A program made the translations under genes and the position numbers. DNA of 64,000 nt from Microbacterium gallinarum (GTDB lineage: Bacteria; Actinomycetota; Actinomycetes; Actinomycetales; Microbacteriaceae). The stretch covers positions 434,001 through 498,000 of the forward strand of contig NZ_JACSPM010000002.1 of NCBI RefSeq assembly GCF_014837165.1, given 5' to 3'. The notes beneath the pieces are model-generated. The model did not search any database. It was given only the letters and a program-made list of their open reading frames with translations, and had not been told where the DNA came from. Below, piece by piece: positions 26,833-36,180 of the stretch (its first letter is position 1; each line of letters starts with the position of its first letter).

Positions 26833-28012
26833 TGAAGACCTCCTCGTATACGTCGAGATACCTTCTCGCCATCACGGAGGGCGCGAAAACGCCGACCTCG
26901 TGCGGCTCGGCGGTGGGCGCAATCGGCATATCGCTCACGGCGGACGCCAACTCTGCGCCGTGCGAGACGATACGAACTCGCGGGGTCCATGCAAGTTCGC
27001 GGGCTGCCTGCGAATCGACCGCGACGACTCGCATCCCGGCGGTCAGCGCCTCCACCAAGGTGAGAGGGTAGTAGTCGACGGTGGAGGTAAAAACGAGAAC
27101 GTCGTGCGCCTTCATGATCGCGGCCAGCTCTTCACGCGATCTGGTCGACGCAACGTATCTGACGTTTGGCAAGATTTCCTGTGGGTTATCACCGATGATC
27201 GTGAGTTCGACGCCCCCGGCCCCCGAAACGGCGCGAAGCACATCCCAGTCGACTTTCTGCGGATCGCGTAGATCACGGCAGATGAATAGCGCGCGCACCT
27301 TTGGCCCGCTTGTCGTCCGCCACTCGGCAGTAGCGGCTTCCCAAAATCTCCTATCAACCGAGTTGGTGATCGTTCGTACAGGTCCGAGGCCGTTGGCTTC
27401 TGCTAGGTCCGCAAGCCAGCCGGCGCACGACACTAACGCGAACCGCCCTGTGGAATGCAGCTCGGCGACAAGTTCGCGTCGGGTTGACCAATGCTCAGCA
27501 GCACGGTCTACTCGAGCAGGCGGGTATGCCCGCAGATCAGGACACGGCTGACAACCGGTGGCGAATTTGTTGCATGCGCCCGGCTGCGCACACCTCCCGG
27601 TAAAGTGCCACTGATCGTGCATGGTCCAAACCAGCGGCTTTCGGGCGTCTGTAACCGCGCTGACGAGTTGGTGCGGATTTGCCATGTATGAGTGAACGGC
27701 GTGGAAGTGGACGACGTCGGCCCAATCGACCGCCTGTCGAAACTCCTCCCAACGTCGGGGCCCGCGGATACGAGATTCTTCGCCGAGAAGCTCAAAGGAG
27801 ATCTTGTTCACCGCCGCCACCTGCATTGCAGTGAGCCTCACGGCTGCCAAGGCGGCCGCTTCGGGAGAGTCGCCGCCGTGAGGGCCGTAGCCGTAGACGA
27901 ATCGGCTGTTGACCGCACTATGCGCCAACTCGTCCGCCAGCGTCCTGGCGACGCCTGCTGCGCCCCCTTCTGACAGGCGCACATTCACCTGAAGTACGTT
28001 CTTCACACGCAT
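26825..28012 (-). CDS. glycosyltransferase family 4 (WcaC-like)
   Basis: 395 residues from the ATG at 28012, preceded by GAGAG at a 7-nt distance. LQVNVRLSEGGAAGVARTLA is the N-terminal glycine-rich loop. The Cys-rich segment TMHDQWHFTGRCAQPGACNK with CQPC is characteristic of WcaC-type enzymes. The donor half has FICRDLRDPQK and STVDYYPLTLVEALTAGM. Part of the minus-strand run that starts with the WcaF-like acetyltransferase; the wzx stop is 10 bp upstream. Confidence 0.88.
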   Translation of the reverse strand: MRVKNVLQVNVRLSEGGAAGVARTLADELAHSAVNSRFVYGYGPHGGDSPEAAALAAVRLTAMQVAAVNKISFELLGEESRIRGPRRWEEFRQAVDWADVVHFHAVHSYMANPHQLVSAVTDARKPLVWTMHDQWHFTGRCAQPGACNKFATGCQPCPDLRAYPPARVDRAAEHWSTRRELVAELHSTGRFALVSCAGWLADLAEANGLGPVRTITNSVDRRFWEAATAEWRTTSGPKVRALFICRDLRDPQKVDWDVLRAVSGAGGVELTIIGDNPQEILPNVRYVASTRSREELAAIMKAHDVLVFTSTVDYYPLTLVEALTAGMRVVAVDSQAARELAWTPRVRIVSHGAELASAVSDMPIAPTAEPHEVGVFAPSVMARRYLDVYEEVFSG

Positions 28013-28022
28013 GTTACAACTC

Positions 28023-29378
28023 TCACCAATTGTTGTATGTCCAGAATCCGGACAAAGTTGACACAACACAGAAGATCAGGCAAGGGAGGATCCATGCCCC
28101 AGCTACCTGGAGGAGCATCCGCGAACGCCGCCCCCCGGAGACGTCACCGCCATGGGTGGCAAGCAAGATGGCAGGCGTAGCGAGCCCCGTCAGAACCAGC
28201 GCCACGACTGCCGCCTGCGTGGAAAGGATCGCGCATAGAATCACTGCTAACGGCCCGACACACACGGCAGCCAACTGTGCGAGTGACTTGGCAGCCGAGG
28301 CGACTATCTGCAATTGCCATGCAAAGAATGTCGTGGTCGCCACACTCGGCAGAGCGCAACTCATGGCTGCAATAAACACGTTGACCATCGGCCATGCAGG
28401 CCCGAACATCACGATGGAAATGAGCTGAGAAAATAGGCCAATCAGGATGCCAGACAGACCGGCCATTAGCAGAAGAGCTCTCCAGATACGGCGGCCCAAC
28501 TCGCGTCGGCTATGACCTTCCGCGCCGGCGAGTCTCGCGACAATGGCGCCGCCGACCGAGAGCTGAAGCTGAGTCACGGGTACCACGACCAACTGATAAG
28601 TTCGCGCGTACGCAGCGGCGGCTGACGCAGGAATCAGGAACGGCAGTATCCCACTATCCAAAGATCTACCGGCGTAGGACGCGACATTGATCGGCATCAC
28701 ACGCAAGCCGTATCGAATTGCATCTCCGACACCCGACAGACGCCGATCCCGGGCGTTGAAATCCTTAGCGTGCATGCGGCGGCTCAAGCCGTCGGAGACC
28801 AGGTAGAGGCAGCATCGGCAGAGCGCGACAATCAGAAGCTGAAGGCATAGGACGATGACGCTCTGCGTTGCGGCAGCGGCCGCGATTGCTGCGAGGACGG
28901 AAACGGCCATCGAAGAAACGTCAATCGCAGCAATGCGCGCATAGTAGCCCGCGACCAGGAGAGACGCTCTCGGCACTTGTGCACAGAACTGACACAACAC
29001 AGCTGCCGCCATCGTCGTCGAGATCGCAACTGGCGAACTAGACGCATCCAGTAAGCCGGAGATCCCCAAAAGGAGAACGAAAACCACGCCAGCGCAGAGC
29101 GCCGCCGTGATGCCAGCGACGGCCCACGCGCTTCGCCGGGTTTGCCGATCCACACCTGACACGAGCAGGTAGCCCTGCGGAGACAAGTCAAGGAGGAGCG
29201 CAAGCAAGCTAAAGACGAACACAATCACAGCGAACGCCGCGAAGGGGTCGGGGCCGAGCAATCGGGCGAGAACCGCGAAGGCAACGGTTGAAATGACGAG
29301 GGACGCGATCTGACCCATCGCCAACCAGCCAAGCCTGGGCAGCCGGAGGAGAGCCCGCCGCAAGGACTTAGTTGTCAA
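28023..29378 (-). CDS. Wzx-like polysaccharide flippase (MATE/MOP superfamily)
   Basis: About 451 residues from the TTG at 29378, which overlaps the fucosyltransferase stop by 11 bp; the start is uncertain (in-frame TTG at 29447, ATG at 29318). Twelve to fourteen hydrophobic helices. The first reads LGWLAMGQIASLVISTVAFA, then LARLLGPDPFAAFAVIV, the typical N-terminus of PST/Wzx proteins. It would flip undecaprenyl-linked repeat units across the membrane for the Wzy-like polymerase. A/T content is clearly higher here than in the flanking core genome. Confidence 0.82.
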   Translation of the reverse strand: MTTKSLRRALLRLPRLGWLAMGQIASLVISTVAFAVLARLLGPDPFAAFAVIVFVFSLLALLLDLSPQGYLLVSGVDRQTRRSAWAVAGITAALCAGVVFVLLLGISGLLDASSSPVAISTTMAAAVLCQFCAQVPRASLLVAGYYARIAAIDVSSMAVSVLAAIAAAAATQSVIVLCLQLLIVALCRCCLYLVSDGLSRRMHAKDFNARDRRLSGVGDAIRYGLRVMPINVASYAGRSLDSGILPFLIPASAAAAYARTYQLVVVPVTQLQLSVGGAIVARLAGAEGHSRRELGRRIWRALLLMAGLSGILIGLFSQLISIVMFGPAWPMVNVFIAAMSCALPSVATTTFFAWQLQIVASAAKSLAQLAAVCVGPLAVILCAILSTQAAVVALVLTGLATPAILLATHGGDVSGGRRSRMLLQVAGAWILPCLIFCVVSTLSGFWTYNNW

Positions 29379-30204
29379 TTCGGATCCAGGAGTCGCGCGC
29401 CGGAGAGAGGTGATCGTCGCGATCGAAGAACCATGTCCTGGGTCCAATAGTGCGACCTGCAGGAGCCAGCAATTCGCCTGCCCACCACGAGAAGGTGCTG
29501 TTCGGAATCACTAGATCACCCGCCGATCCCATCGCCAGGATGGTCTCGAGCGGCGAGCGTAGGTCGTCGGCTGAAATAATTTGCGCACGTCGAGCGCCGA
29601 ATGTCCGATATACATAGTCCGGATCGTCGGTGAAGTAGTAAATCGCCGCGGGACTTACACCGAGATAGTCGAAGGCGTCAAAATAGTACTCGGGCCTAAT
29701 TGTGCCGAAGGTGCGGACCGAGGAATCAAGGGAGACGTAGTCTCCCCTGCGTACGTGCGCCACCGGCGCCCCCGCTACACGCCTCGAGATCAGGCTCCCG
29801 GTTTTGCTTAGGGTGACGGAGCGCAGTCTTTGGACTGTCCGCTTGGTCCCGCCCTGGATAGATGCTTGATCCTGAAAGAATCCCACGAGAAGCGCGTTCC
29901 CTGCAGGCCGTTCAGCAATAGAGGTAACAATTTCGCGACGGAGTGGAGCGGTACGGTGGCGTAGCACACCGGCTCGGTTGTACGGGGACCCAGTCAGCGC
30001 GATCTCAGCAATAGACGCTCTCGGAATATCGCTCGTCAGGCGATCGAGTTCGAACGATCTCTTACGGTCCCGGGCGTAGCTGGCAGTTGAGATACGCAGA
30101 CGACCACCTGTCGACTTCGCCAACAAGTCGCCCGCGTTCAGCTGAAAGAGCTGATTGCCGAGACCGCCTTGGAGCCAGAGAGTGATCGAATGCTCGCCGC
30201 TCAT
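29368..30204 (-). CDS. glycosyltransferase family 11 (fucosyltransferase)
   Basis: 278 residues. WLQGGLGNQLFQLNAGDLLA is the GT11 N-terminal motif. HVRRGDYVSLD is the HxRRGDY GDP-fucose-binding site. YYFTDDPDYV and NSTFSWWAGELL are further GT11 motifs. The family adds L-fucose, usually alpha-1,2, from GDP-fucose. gmd and fcl, which make GDP-fucose, are in the same locus, giving a matched donor-enzyme set. ATGA overlap with the acetyltransferase gene upstream. Confidence 0.92.
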   Translation of the reverse strand: MSGEHSITLWLQGGLGNQLFQLNAGDLLAKSTGGRLRISTASYARDRKRSFELDRLTSDIPRASIAEIALTGSPYNRAGVLRHRTAPLRREIVTSIAERPAGNALLVGFFQDQASIQGGTKRTVQRLRSVTLSKTGSLISRRVAGAPVAHVRRGDYVSLDSSVRTFGTIRPEYYFDAFDYLGVSPAAIYYFTDDPDYVYRTFGARRAQIISADDLRSPLETILAMGSAGDLVIPNSTFSWWAGELLAPAGRTIGPRTWFFDRDDHLSPARDSWIRIDN

Positions 30205-30785
30205 GGTGATCGCTCTTCCCAGTCAGGCGCGGATCGAGTCGCGAACCGCTCGCCCCGTGTGCCGTAAACCCCAAGCATGCAGTTGCTGGGGACATCCCGG
30301 TCAACGCAGGTGGTGGGAGCGATCAGCGCAGATCGCCCGATCGTCACGCCACCAAGAACCACACAACGTGATGTAACCCACGCACCATCTTCGACGTGGA
30401 TTGGCCTGGTAACGAGCGACATATCTGTTCGGTGTGCGTGACTTCCCGTCGACAAGAAAGTCTCCTGGGAGATGACTACGTCGTGACCCACGTAGATGTG
30501 ATCTTGGTTATGGAACCAGACCCCTTCGCCGATCCAAGACCGATCGCCGATATGCAGCTTCCACGGAAACCTCACTCGAGTGCGAGGCCGGAAGACCACT
30601 CCGCGCCCGATCTCAGCCCCGAACGCTCGAAGGACGGCGACGCGCAAGCGAGTGCTGATCTGAAGAGGGTTCGTTACCAAGAGGAGTTCGCAAAGACCCC
30701 ACAGGTAGACGACCCACGCCGGCCTATCCCATGATGCGCGTTCCCCCGGCGCCTTGGACAGGTCGATGACCGGTATCTGCGGCAC
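30201..30785 (-). CDS. WcaF-like hexapeptide acetyltransferase
   Basis: 194 residues from the GTG at 30785, with GGGGAG 6-7 nt upstream. IPVIDLSKAPG, RVAVLRAFGAEIGRGVVF, FPWKLHIGDRSWIGEGVWFH and CVVLGGVTIGRSALIAPTTC trace the left-handed beta-helix of the colanic-acid WcaF/maltose O-acetyltransferase group. STGSHAHRTD holds the catalytic His. It likely O-acetylates the glycan or an intermediate. First gene of an eight-gene minus-strand run of overlapping or tightly spaced genes; divergent from the GT4 gene at 30836. Confidence 0.87.
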   Translation of the reverse strand: MPQIPVIDLSKAPGERASWDRPAWVVYLWGLCELLLVTNPLQISTRLRVAVLRAFGAEIGRGVVFRPRTRVRFPWKLHIGDRSWIGEGVWFHNQDHIYVGHDVVISQETFLSTGSHAHRTDMSLVTRPIHVEDGAWVTSRCVVLGGVTIGRSALIAPTTCVDRDVPSNCMLGVYGTRGERFATRSAPDWEERSP

Positions 30786-30800
30786 TTCACACTCCCCGAA

Positions 30801-30826
30801 TCTGACTCGTGTACCTCTACGATAAC
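30801..30826 (+). promoter_or_regulatory. possible leaderless promoter for the GT4-gmd-fcl-ugd run
   Basis: TCTGAC (30801-30806) and GATAAC (30821-30826) are 14 bp apart, with the ATG 10 bp after the latter. No good ribosome site precedes the ATG. The 14-bp spacing is short, so this is tentative. Confidence 0.3.
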
Positions 30827-30835
30827 CTCGAAGGT

Positions 30836-32137
30836 ATGACCGGCCCGCCAACGCGAGTCCTTCTCATGGGGCTGAACTATCCGCCAGAGCGGACCGGAGT
30901 CGCACCGTACACGGGAGCAGCAGCCGCCGGGCTCAGACTCCGGGGAATCGCCACAGGCGTGATCACGGCACACCCTCACTACCCGAGCTGGCGGATCTTC
31001 GAAGGATACGGTCAGTGGTCGCGGCGGGAAACGATCGCCGACGTGGACGTCCGGCGAGTCCGGCACTACGTGCCTCGGAAGCCGTCGACGGTTCGTCGGG
31101 TCGTCTCTGAACTAACCTTCGGCGCTCGGCAGGTCTGGACGCGATGGGGCTCACCCGATGTCATCGTGGCCGTCTCACCTGCCCTCTTGGCAACAGCTCT
31201 GGTAGTCGCGCGTGCGAAGTTGATCAGCCACGGAACCCCGGTGGTTGTGTGGGTGCAGGACCTGTATACGGTCGGTGTGACCGAGACAGGGCGAGGCGGC
31301 CGTGGATCGCGCAGGGCAATCAGCGCGATCGAAGGATGGGTCCTGCGTAACGCGGCGGCGGTCATAGTGATCCACAAACGGTTCGCAGACCGAATCACGA
31401 AGGACTTCGGGGTACCCGGGGATAAAATCCAAGTCGTGCGCAACTGGGCTCATCTCGGGCCGATGTCACCGCTGAACACGGACTCTGTTCGAGCGTCGCA
31501 CGGCTGGCGCGACGACGAGACTGTAGTGCTCCACGCTGGAAACATTGGTGTGAAGCAAGGACTCGAGAACGTTATAGAGGCGGCGCGCCTCGCGGCGGAT
31601 AGAAAGGCGCCCTTGCGCTTTGTCTTCTTGGGCGGCGGCGGCGAGCGCGACCGCATACGCGCTCTCGCGAATCATCTTCCCACCGTTCAGTTCATCGATC
31701 CCCTACCGGACGAGGAGTTCGCCTCCACTCTCATCGCGGCCGACGTGCTCCTTGTGAACGAGAAGGCCGGAGTCGCTGAGATGGCGGTGCCGAGCAAGCT
31801 CACATCGTACTTCAGTACCGGGCGACCGGTGCTCGCCGCGACAGACCACGACGGGATCACCGCAGAGGAGGTCGCGGCGGCCGGCGCCGGTCTCGTCGTC
31901 GCTTCCGACGATCCCGCAAGTCTGCTGGCAGGGGCACTCGCCCTCCGAGCGCAGCCTGAAGCTGCACGTCGCCACGGCGAGAACGGCTTAAGGTATCGTC
32001 AAACGGTTCTCGACGAAGAGACGGCCCTCGACCGATTGTCCGAGATTCTCACAGCCGTCGCCGCGGAACGCGCGACACCCAGCGGGAGACAGCACACCAC
32101 CGCTGCGGAAGCCCCGAACGGAGTACCACTTGACTAA
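30836..32137 (+). CDS. glycosyltransferase family 4 (WcaI/WbuB-like)
   Basis: 433 residues from the ATG at 30836. [20 protein letters not shown] is the WcaI/WbuB N-terminus, followed by [20 protein letters not shown] and [20 protein letters not shown], motifs of enzymes that add fucose or N-acetyl-fucosamine sugars to lipid-linked acceptors. The donor half has [16 protein letters not shown] and [17 protein letters not shown]. The C-terminus is Thr/Ala-rich. It overlaps gmd by 8 bp, so it may use the GDP-fucose made next door (inference). Confidence 0.88.
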   Translation: MTGPPTRVLLMGLNYPPERTGVAPYTGAAAAGLRLRGIATGVITAHPHYPSWRIFEGYGQWSRRETIADVDVRRVRHYVPRKPSTVRRVVSELTFGARQVWTRWGSPDVIVAVSPALLATALVVARAKLISHGTPVVVWVQDLYTVGVTETGRGGRGSRRAISAIEGWVLRNAAAVIVIHKRFADRITKDFGVPGDKIQVVRNWAHLGPMSPLNTDSVRASHGWRDDETVVLHAGNIGVKQGLENVIEAARLAADRKAPLRFVFLGGGGERDRIRALANHLPTVQFIDPLPDEEFASTLIAADVLLVNEKAGVAEMAVPSKLTSYFSTGRPVLAATDHDGITAEEVAAAGAGLVVASDDPASLLAGALALRAQPEAARRHGENGLRYRQTVLDEETALDRLSEILTAVAAERATPSGRQHTTAAEAPNGVPLD

Positions 32138-33164
32138 GCGCGCCCTGATCACCGGAATCACCGGGCAGGATGGATCGTACCTGGCGGAGCTTTTGCTCGC
32201 CAAGGGGTACGAAGTCCACGGCTTGATCCGCCGAGCTTCGACGTTCAATACTGGCCGGATCGACCACCTGTACGTCGACCCGCACGACCCTAGCGCGAAG
32301 CTATTCCTTCACTTTGGCGACCTCAGCGACGGAGCACGCCTGGTCACGTTGCTGGCTCAGATCAATCCGACTGAGGTCTACAACCTGGCGGCCCAGTCAC
32401 ACGTGCGCGTGTCTTTCGACGAGCCGGAGCACACGGCCGACACCACGGGTACCGGAACGATCCGCATGCTTGAGGCCGTGCGTCTCTCCGGTGTCGATAC
32501 TCGCTTCTATCAGGCATCGTCGTCCGAGCTCTACGGCGCTACGCCGCCACCTCAGAGCGAGACCACGCCGTTTTACCCCCGCTCGCCGTATGCGGCGGCG
32601 AAGCTCTACAGCTTCTGGATCACGAAGAACTACCGCGAGGCGTACGACATGTACGCGGTGAACGGCATCCTCTTCAACCACGAGTCCCCGCGCCGCGGCG
32701 AGACGTTCGTGACCAGGAAGATCACCCGCGCGGTCGCCCGCATCAAGGCAGGAGTCCAGAAGGATCTGTATCTCGGCAACCTTGAATCGGTGCGCGACTG
32801 GGGTTACGCCGCGGAGTACGTCGAAGGCATGTGGCGGATGCTGCAGGCCGACGCGCCCGACGACTACGTGCTCGCCACAGGCGTTGGGTACACCATCAAA
32901 GACTTCCTGGAAGCATCCTTCAGCCACGTCGGCCTCGACTGGCAGGAGTACGTGAAGTTCGACGAGCGCTACTTGCGCCCCACCGAGGTAGACGCACTGA
33001 TCGGTGACCCGTCCAGAGCGCGTGAGAAGCTGGGGTGGGAAGCGACTGTAGATGGACTGCAGTTGGCAAGACTCATGGTCGATGCTGACGTTGAGGCGCT
33101 CGAGCACGAGGGGCGCCCGTGGATCGACGAGGTCAGGCTTCCTGCCTGGACGGCGGCGCGCTGA
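32130..33164 (+). CDS. gmd: GDP-mannose 4,6-dehydratase
   Basis: 344 residues from the TTG at 32130, with GGAG about 6 nt upstream. The NAD(P) loop is [36 protein letters not shown] is the Gmd-specific binding stretch. The catalytic Thr/Ser is in [11 protein letters not shown], with Tyr-Lys in [15 protein letters not shown] and [16 protein letters not shown]. It makes GDP-4-keto-6-deoxymannose, the precursor of GDP-L-fucose. TGATG overlap with fcl. Confidence 0.97.
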   Translation: MTKRALITGITGQDGSYLAELLLAKGYEVHGLIRRASTFNTGRIDHLYVDPHDPSAKLFLHFGDLSDGARLVTLLAQINPTEVYNLAAQSHVRVSFDEPEHTADTTGTGTIRMLEAVRLSGVDTRFYQASSSELYGATPPPQSETTPFYPRSPYAAAKLYSFWITKNYREAYDMYAVNGILFNHESPRRGETFVTRKITRAVARIKAGVQKDLYLGNLESVRDWGYAAEYVEGMWRMLQADAPDDYVLATGVGYTIKDFLEASFSHVGLDWQEYVKFDERYLRPTEVDALIGDPSRAREKLGWEATVDGLQLARLMVDADVEALEHEGRPWIDEVRLPAWTAAR

Positions 33165-34141
33165 TGGCAAGCGATGGCGTTGACTACACGCCCGGCAAAC
33201 TCGATCGTGACGCCACGTTTTACGTCGCGGGACACCGCGGCCTGGTGGGATCCGCAATCCGGCGACGGCTGGAGTCGGCCGGTTTCGAAAACATCGTCGG
33301 CAAGACGTCCACGGAACTCGACCTGAAGGACCGTGACGCGGTCTTCTCGTATATGCAGCAGATCAAACCGAAGTACGTCGTCCTCGCTGCTGCCAAGGTG
33401 GGCGGGATCCTCGCAAATAGCACATACCCCGTCGATTTCCTGAGTGACAACGTCCGGATACAGACAAACGTTCTCGACGCGGCCCTTCGCAATGACGTCG
33501 AACGTGTGGTCTTCCTCGGTTCGTCATGCATTTACCCCAAGTTCGCCCCGCAACCAATCCGAGAGGATTCGTTGCTCACCGGCCACCTCGAACCGACCAA
33601 CGACGCATATGCAATCGCAAAGATCGCCGGGATCATGCACACGCAGTCGGTGCGGCGGCAGTACGGACTCCCCTGGATTTCGGCAATGCCCACGAACCTC
33701 TATGGGCCCAACGACAACTTCTCACCGACGGGGTCACACGTCCTGCCCGCACTGATTCGCCGGTATGACGAGGCCCAGAAAGCTGGTGCCGCGCTAGTCA
33801 CGAACTGGGGAACCGGGACGCCTCGTCGTGAGTTCCTCCACGCGGACGACATGGCTGACGCGGTGCTCCACCTACTGGAGCATTACGACGGTCCCGACCA
33901 GGTCAATGTCGGCACCGGCTCTGACGTAACGATCGCGGAAATCGCCGAGACGATTGCTCGCGTGACGGGGTACCAAGGCGAGACAGCCTGGGACACGTCG
34001 AAGCCTGACGGTACACCCCAGAAGCTGCTCGACGTATCCAAGCTCTCTGAGGCCGGGTGGACCTCTCGCATTTCCCTCGAAGAAGGTCTCGAACGAACCG
34101 TTGCGTGGTATCGAGACCACGTCGGCGCGTTGCGCGACTAA
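33164..34141 (+). CDS. fcl: GDP-L-fucose synthase
   Basis: 325 residues from the ATG at 33164, sharing a base with the gmd stop. FYVAGHRGLVGSAIRRRLES is the nucleotide loop. FLGSSCIYPKFAPQPI holds the Ser-Cys pair, and AYAIAKIAG the Tyr-x3-Lys pair. MPTNLYGPNDNFSPTGSHVLPA and TGTPRREFLHADDMADA are Fcl signatures. It epimerises and reduces the Gmd product to GDP-L-fucose, the donor for the GT11 enzyme at 29368-30204. Confidence 0.97.
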   Translation: MASDGVDYTPGKLDRDATFYVAGHRGLVGSAIRRRLESAGFENIVGKTSTELDLKDRDAVFSYMQQIKPKYVVLAAAKVGGILANSTYPVDFLSDNVRIQTNVLDAALRNDVERVVFLGSSCIYPKFAPQPIREDSLLTGHLEPTNDAYAIAKIAGIMHTQSVRRQYGLPWISAMPTNLYGPNDNFSPTGSHVLPALIRRYDEAQKAGAALVTNWGTGTPRREFLHADDMADAVLHLLEHYDGPDQVNVGTGSDVTIAEIAETIARVTGYQGETAWDTSKPDGTPQKLLDVSKLSEAGWTSRISLEEGLERTVAWYRDHVGALRD

Positions 34142-34152
34142 CGGGCAGCCCG

Positions 34153-35463
34153 ATGAAGCTTTCTGTAGTCGGCTGCGGCTATCTAGGCGCGGTCCACGCC
34201 GCGGCGATGGCATCAATCGGCCACCAAGTTGTAGGGATCGATGTCGACGCCCGCAAGATCGACTCGCTGTCACGAGGCGAAGCACCGTTCTTCGAACCGG
34301 GTCTCCCCCAGATTTTGCGCGACGGCGTCGCGTCCGGCCGCCTCACCTTTACCACCGACATGGCCGCTGCGGCGGGGTCAGCCGTGCATTTCATCGGGGT
34401 TGGCACTCCGCAGCAGAGAGATGGGTACGCCGCCGATCTCACGTTCGTAAACGCTGCGATCGACGCGCTGCTTCCTTACCTCTCGCCCGGAGATATCGTC
34501 GCTGGCAAGTCGACGGTTCCCGTCGGCACGGCGACGGAGCTCGCTCTCCGGGTGCGCCCCACCGGCGCCATCCTCACCTGGAACCCCGAGTTTCTTCGCG
34601 AGGGTTGGGCCCTCAAAGACACTATCGACCCGGATCGGCTCGTTGTCGGTGCGCCTGTGGGCGAAGACGGCCAGCGAGCCGCCGAAATCCTCCGCAAGGT
34701 CTATCACCCGGCGATCGCCAAGGGCACACCTTTCATCGTCACTGACCTCGCGACTGCCGAACTTGTAAAGGTTTCGGCGAACGCGTTCCTCGCCACCAAG
34801 ATCTCGTTTATCAACGCAATGGCTGAGATCGCCGAAGTCGCCGGCGCTGATGTGACGCAGCTCGCGGATGCGATCGGGATCGACGACCGTATTGGGAGAC
34901 GCTTCCTCGGCGCCGGCATCGGCTTCGGCGGCGGCTGCCTCCCCAAGGACATAAGAGCGTTCACCGCGCGTGCCGAGGAACTCGGGCGGGGCGAGTCCAT
35001 TGCGTTCCTCCACGAGGTGGACGCCATCAACATGCGTCGGCGTGACCGGGCCGTAGAACTCGTCGTCAAGGCGCTCGGCGGGGCGGTATTCGAGCGGAAT
35101 GTGACGCTCCTCGGCGCCGCATTCAAGCCGCACTCCGACGATGTCCGGGACTCGCCCGCGCTCGACGTGGCCGTTCGACTCCGGGGCCTCGGTGCAAATG
35201 TTACCGTTACCGACCCCGCAGCCATCGAGAACGCCCGACGCGTCCACCCACAGCTGGCCTATGTCGCGGACCGCGACCAAGCACTTCGCGGGGCGGATGC
35301 TGTCGTTCTCGTCACCGAGTGGGACGAATACCGCCGTGAGTTGGCCCCTGAGCATGCAGCGGCGCTAGTTAAGGTCCCCATCATGATCGATGGACGGAAC
35401 GCCTTCGATCCGGCAGCCTGGCGGGCGGCTGGTTGGACGTACTACGGCATGGGGCGCCCGTAA
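34153..35463 (+). CDS. UDP-glucose/GDP-mannose 6-dehydrogenase family enzyme
   Basis: 436 residues from the ATG at 34153. The NAD loop is LSVVGCGYLGAVHAAAMAS, and TWNPEFLREGWALKDTIDPD the substrate site. The catalytic Cys is Cys262 in GFGGGCLPKD. AAFKPHSDDVRDSPALDVA lies in the C-terminal domain. UDP-glucose 6-dehydrogenase is the likeliest activity, giving UDP-glucuronate for an acidic repeat unit; GDP-mannose dehydrogenase cannot be excluded by eye. 11 bp after fcl. Confidence 0.9.
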   Translation: MKLSVVGCGYLGAVHAAAMASIGHQVVGIDVDARKIDSLSRGEAPFFEPGLPQILRDGVASGRLTFTTDMAAAAGSAVHFIGVGTPQQRDGYAADLTFVNAAIDALLPYLSPGDIVAGKSTVPVGTATELALRVRPTGAILTWNPEFLREGWALKDTIDPDRLVVGAPVGEDGQRAAEILRKVYHPAIAKGTPFIVTDLATAELVKVSANAFLATKISFINAMAEIAEVAGADVTQLADAIGIDDRIGRRFLGAGIGFGGGCLPKDIRAFTARAEELGRGESIAFLHEVDAINMRRRDRAVELVVKALGGAVFERNVTLLGAAFKPHSDDVRDSPALDVAVRLRGLGANVTVTDPAAIENARRVHPQLAYVADRDQALRGADAVVLVTEWDEYRRELAPEHAAALVKVPIMIDGRNAFDPAAWRAAGWTYYGMGRP

Positions 35464-35558
35464 CGATCGCATTCTCCCCTCACCGCACGTTTCCGACCGC
35501 CCCACGTAGCATCGATAGGGTTTCACCGCGCCATAGCCACGGCGACCGAAGGGAAGTC

Positions 35559-36158
35559 ATGTTCGAGATCCTTACCGTGTGTACCGGCAACATCTGCCGG
35601 TCGCCGCTGGCGGAGACGCTATTGCGCACTCGACTGGCTGCGTACGAGCCACGCGTGCACAGCGCGGGCACCATGGGTCTCGACTCCTCGCCGATGACGC
35701 CCGAAGCGGTTCGGCTGGCGGTCGGCTTCGGCGTCGCACAGGACCTCGTGGACGCACACCTGTCGCGCTATCTGACGGAGGCCGAGTTGCGCTCGCCCGA
35801 CCTCATCCTAGCGATGAGCCGCGAGCACAGGCGCAAGATCGTGGAGCTCGCGCCGGCTCGCCTTCGCTCGACGTTCACACTGCGCGAATTCGCCCGCCTC
35901 GCCAATGACACCTCAGATGAGGAGATCGCCGCCGCGGCCGTCACCGCTGGGGCCGATGGTTCGGCACGGGCCCGCGCCGCCGTCGCCACCGTCGCTGCCC
36001 AGCGCGGCATGAGCGCGCCACCGGCCGACCCCGCCGACGACGACGTGATCGACCCGTATCGACGGTCGTGGGACACCTACCAGCTCTCAGCGTCGCAACT
36101 CGTCCCGGCCATCGATCAGGTCGTGCGGGTCATGAGCGTCGCCATGACAGCACGGTGA
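35559..36158 (+). CDS. low-molecular-weight protein-tyrosine phosphatase
   Basis: 199 residues from the ATG at 35559, with GAAGGGAAG upstream. The P-loop CTGNICRS (Cys8, Arg14) is at the N-terminus, and the general-acid Asp is in DVIDPYRRS near the C-terminus. An insertion of ~35 residues (TSDEEIAAAAVTAGADGSAR) makes it longer than the usual ~150. In capsule loci such Wzb/Ptp enzymes dephosphorylate the BY-kinase; two BY-kinase genes lie 1.3 kb away. Confidence 0.93.
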   Translation: MFEILTVCTGNICRSPLAETLLRTRLAAYEPRVHSAGTMGLDSSPMTPEAVRLAVGFGVAQDLVDAHLSRYLTEAELRSPDLILAMSREHRRKIVELAPARLRSTFTLREFARLANDTSDEEIAAAAVTAGADGSARARAAVATVAAQRGMSAPPADPADDDVIDPYRRSWDTYQLSASQLVPAIDQVVRVMSVAMTAR

Positions 36159-36180
36159 GCGAAGAACCCAACCGGGCTCC

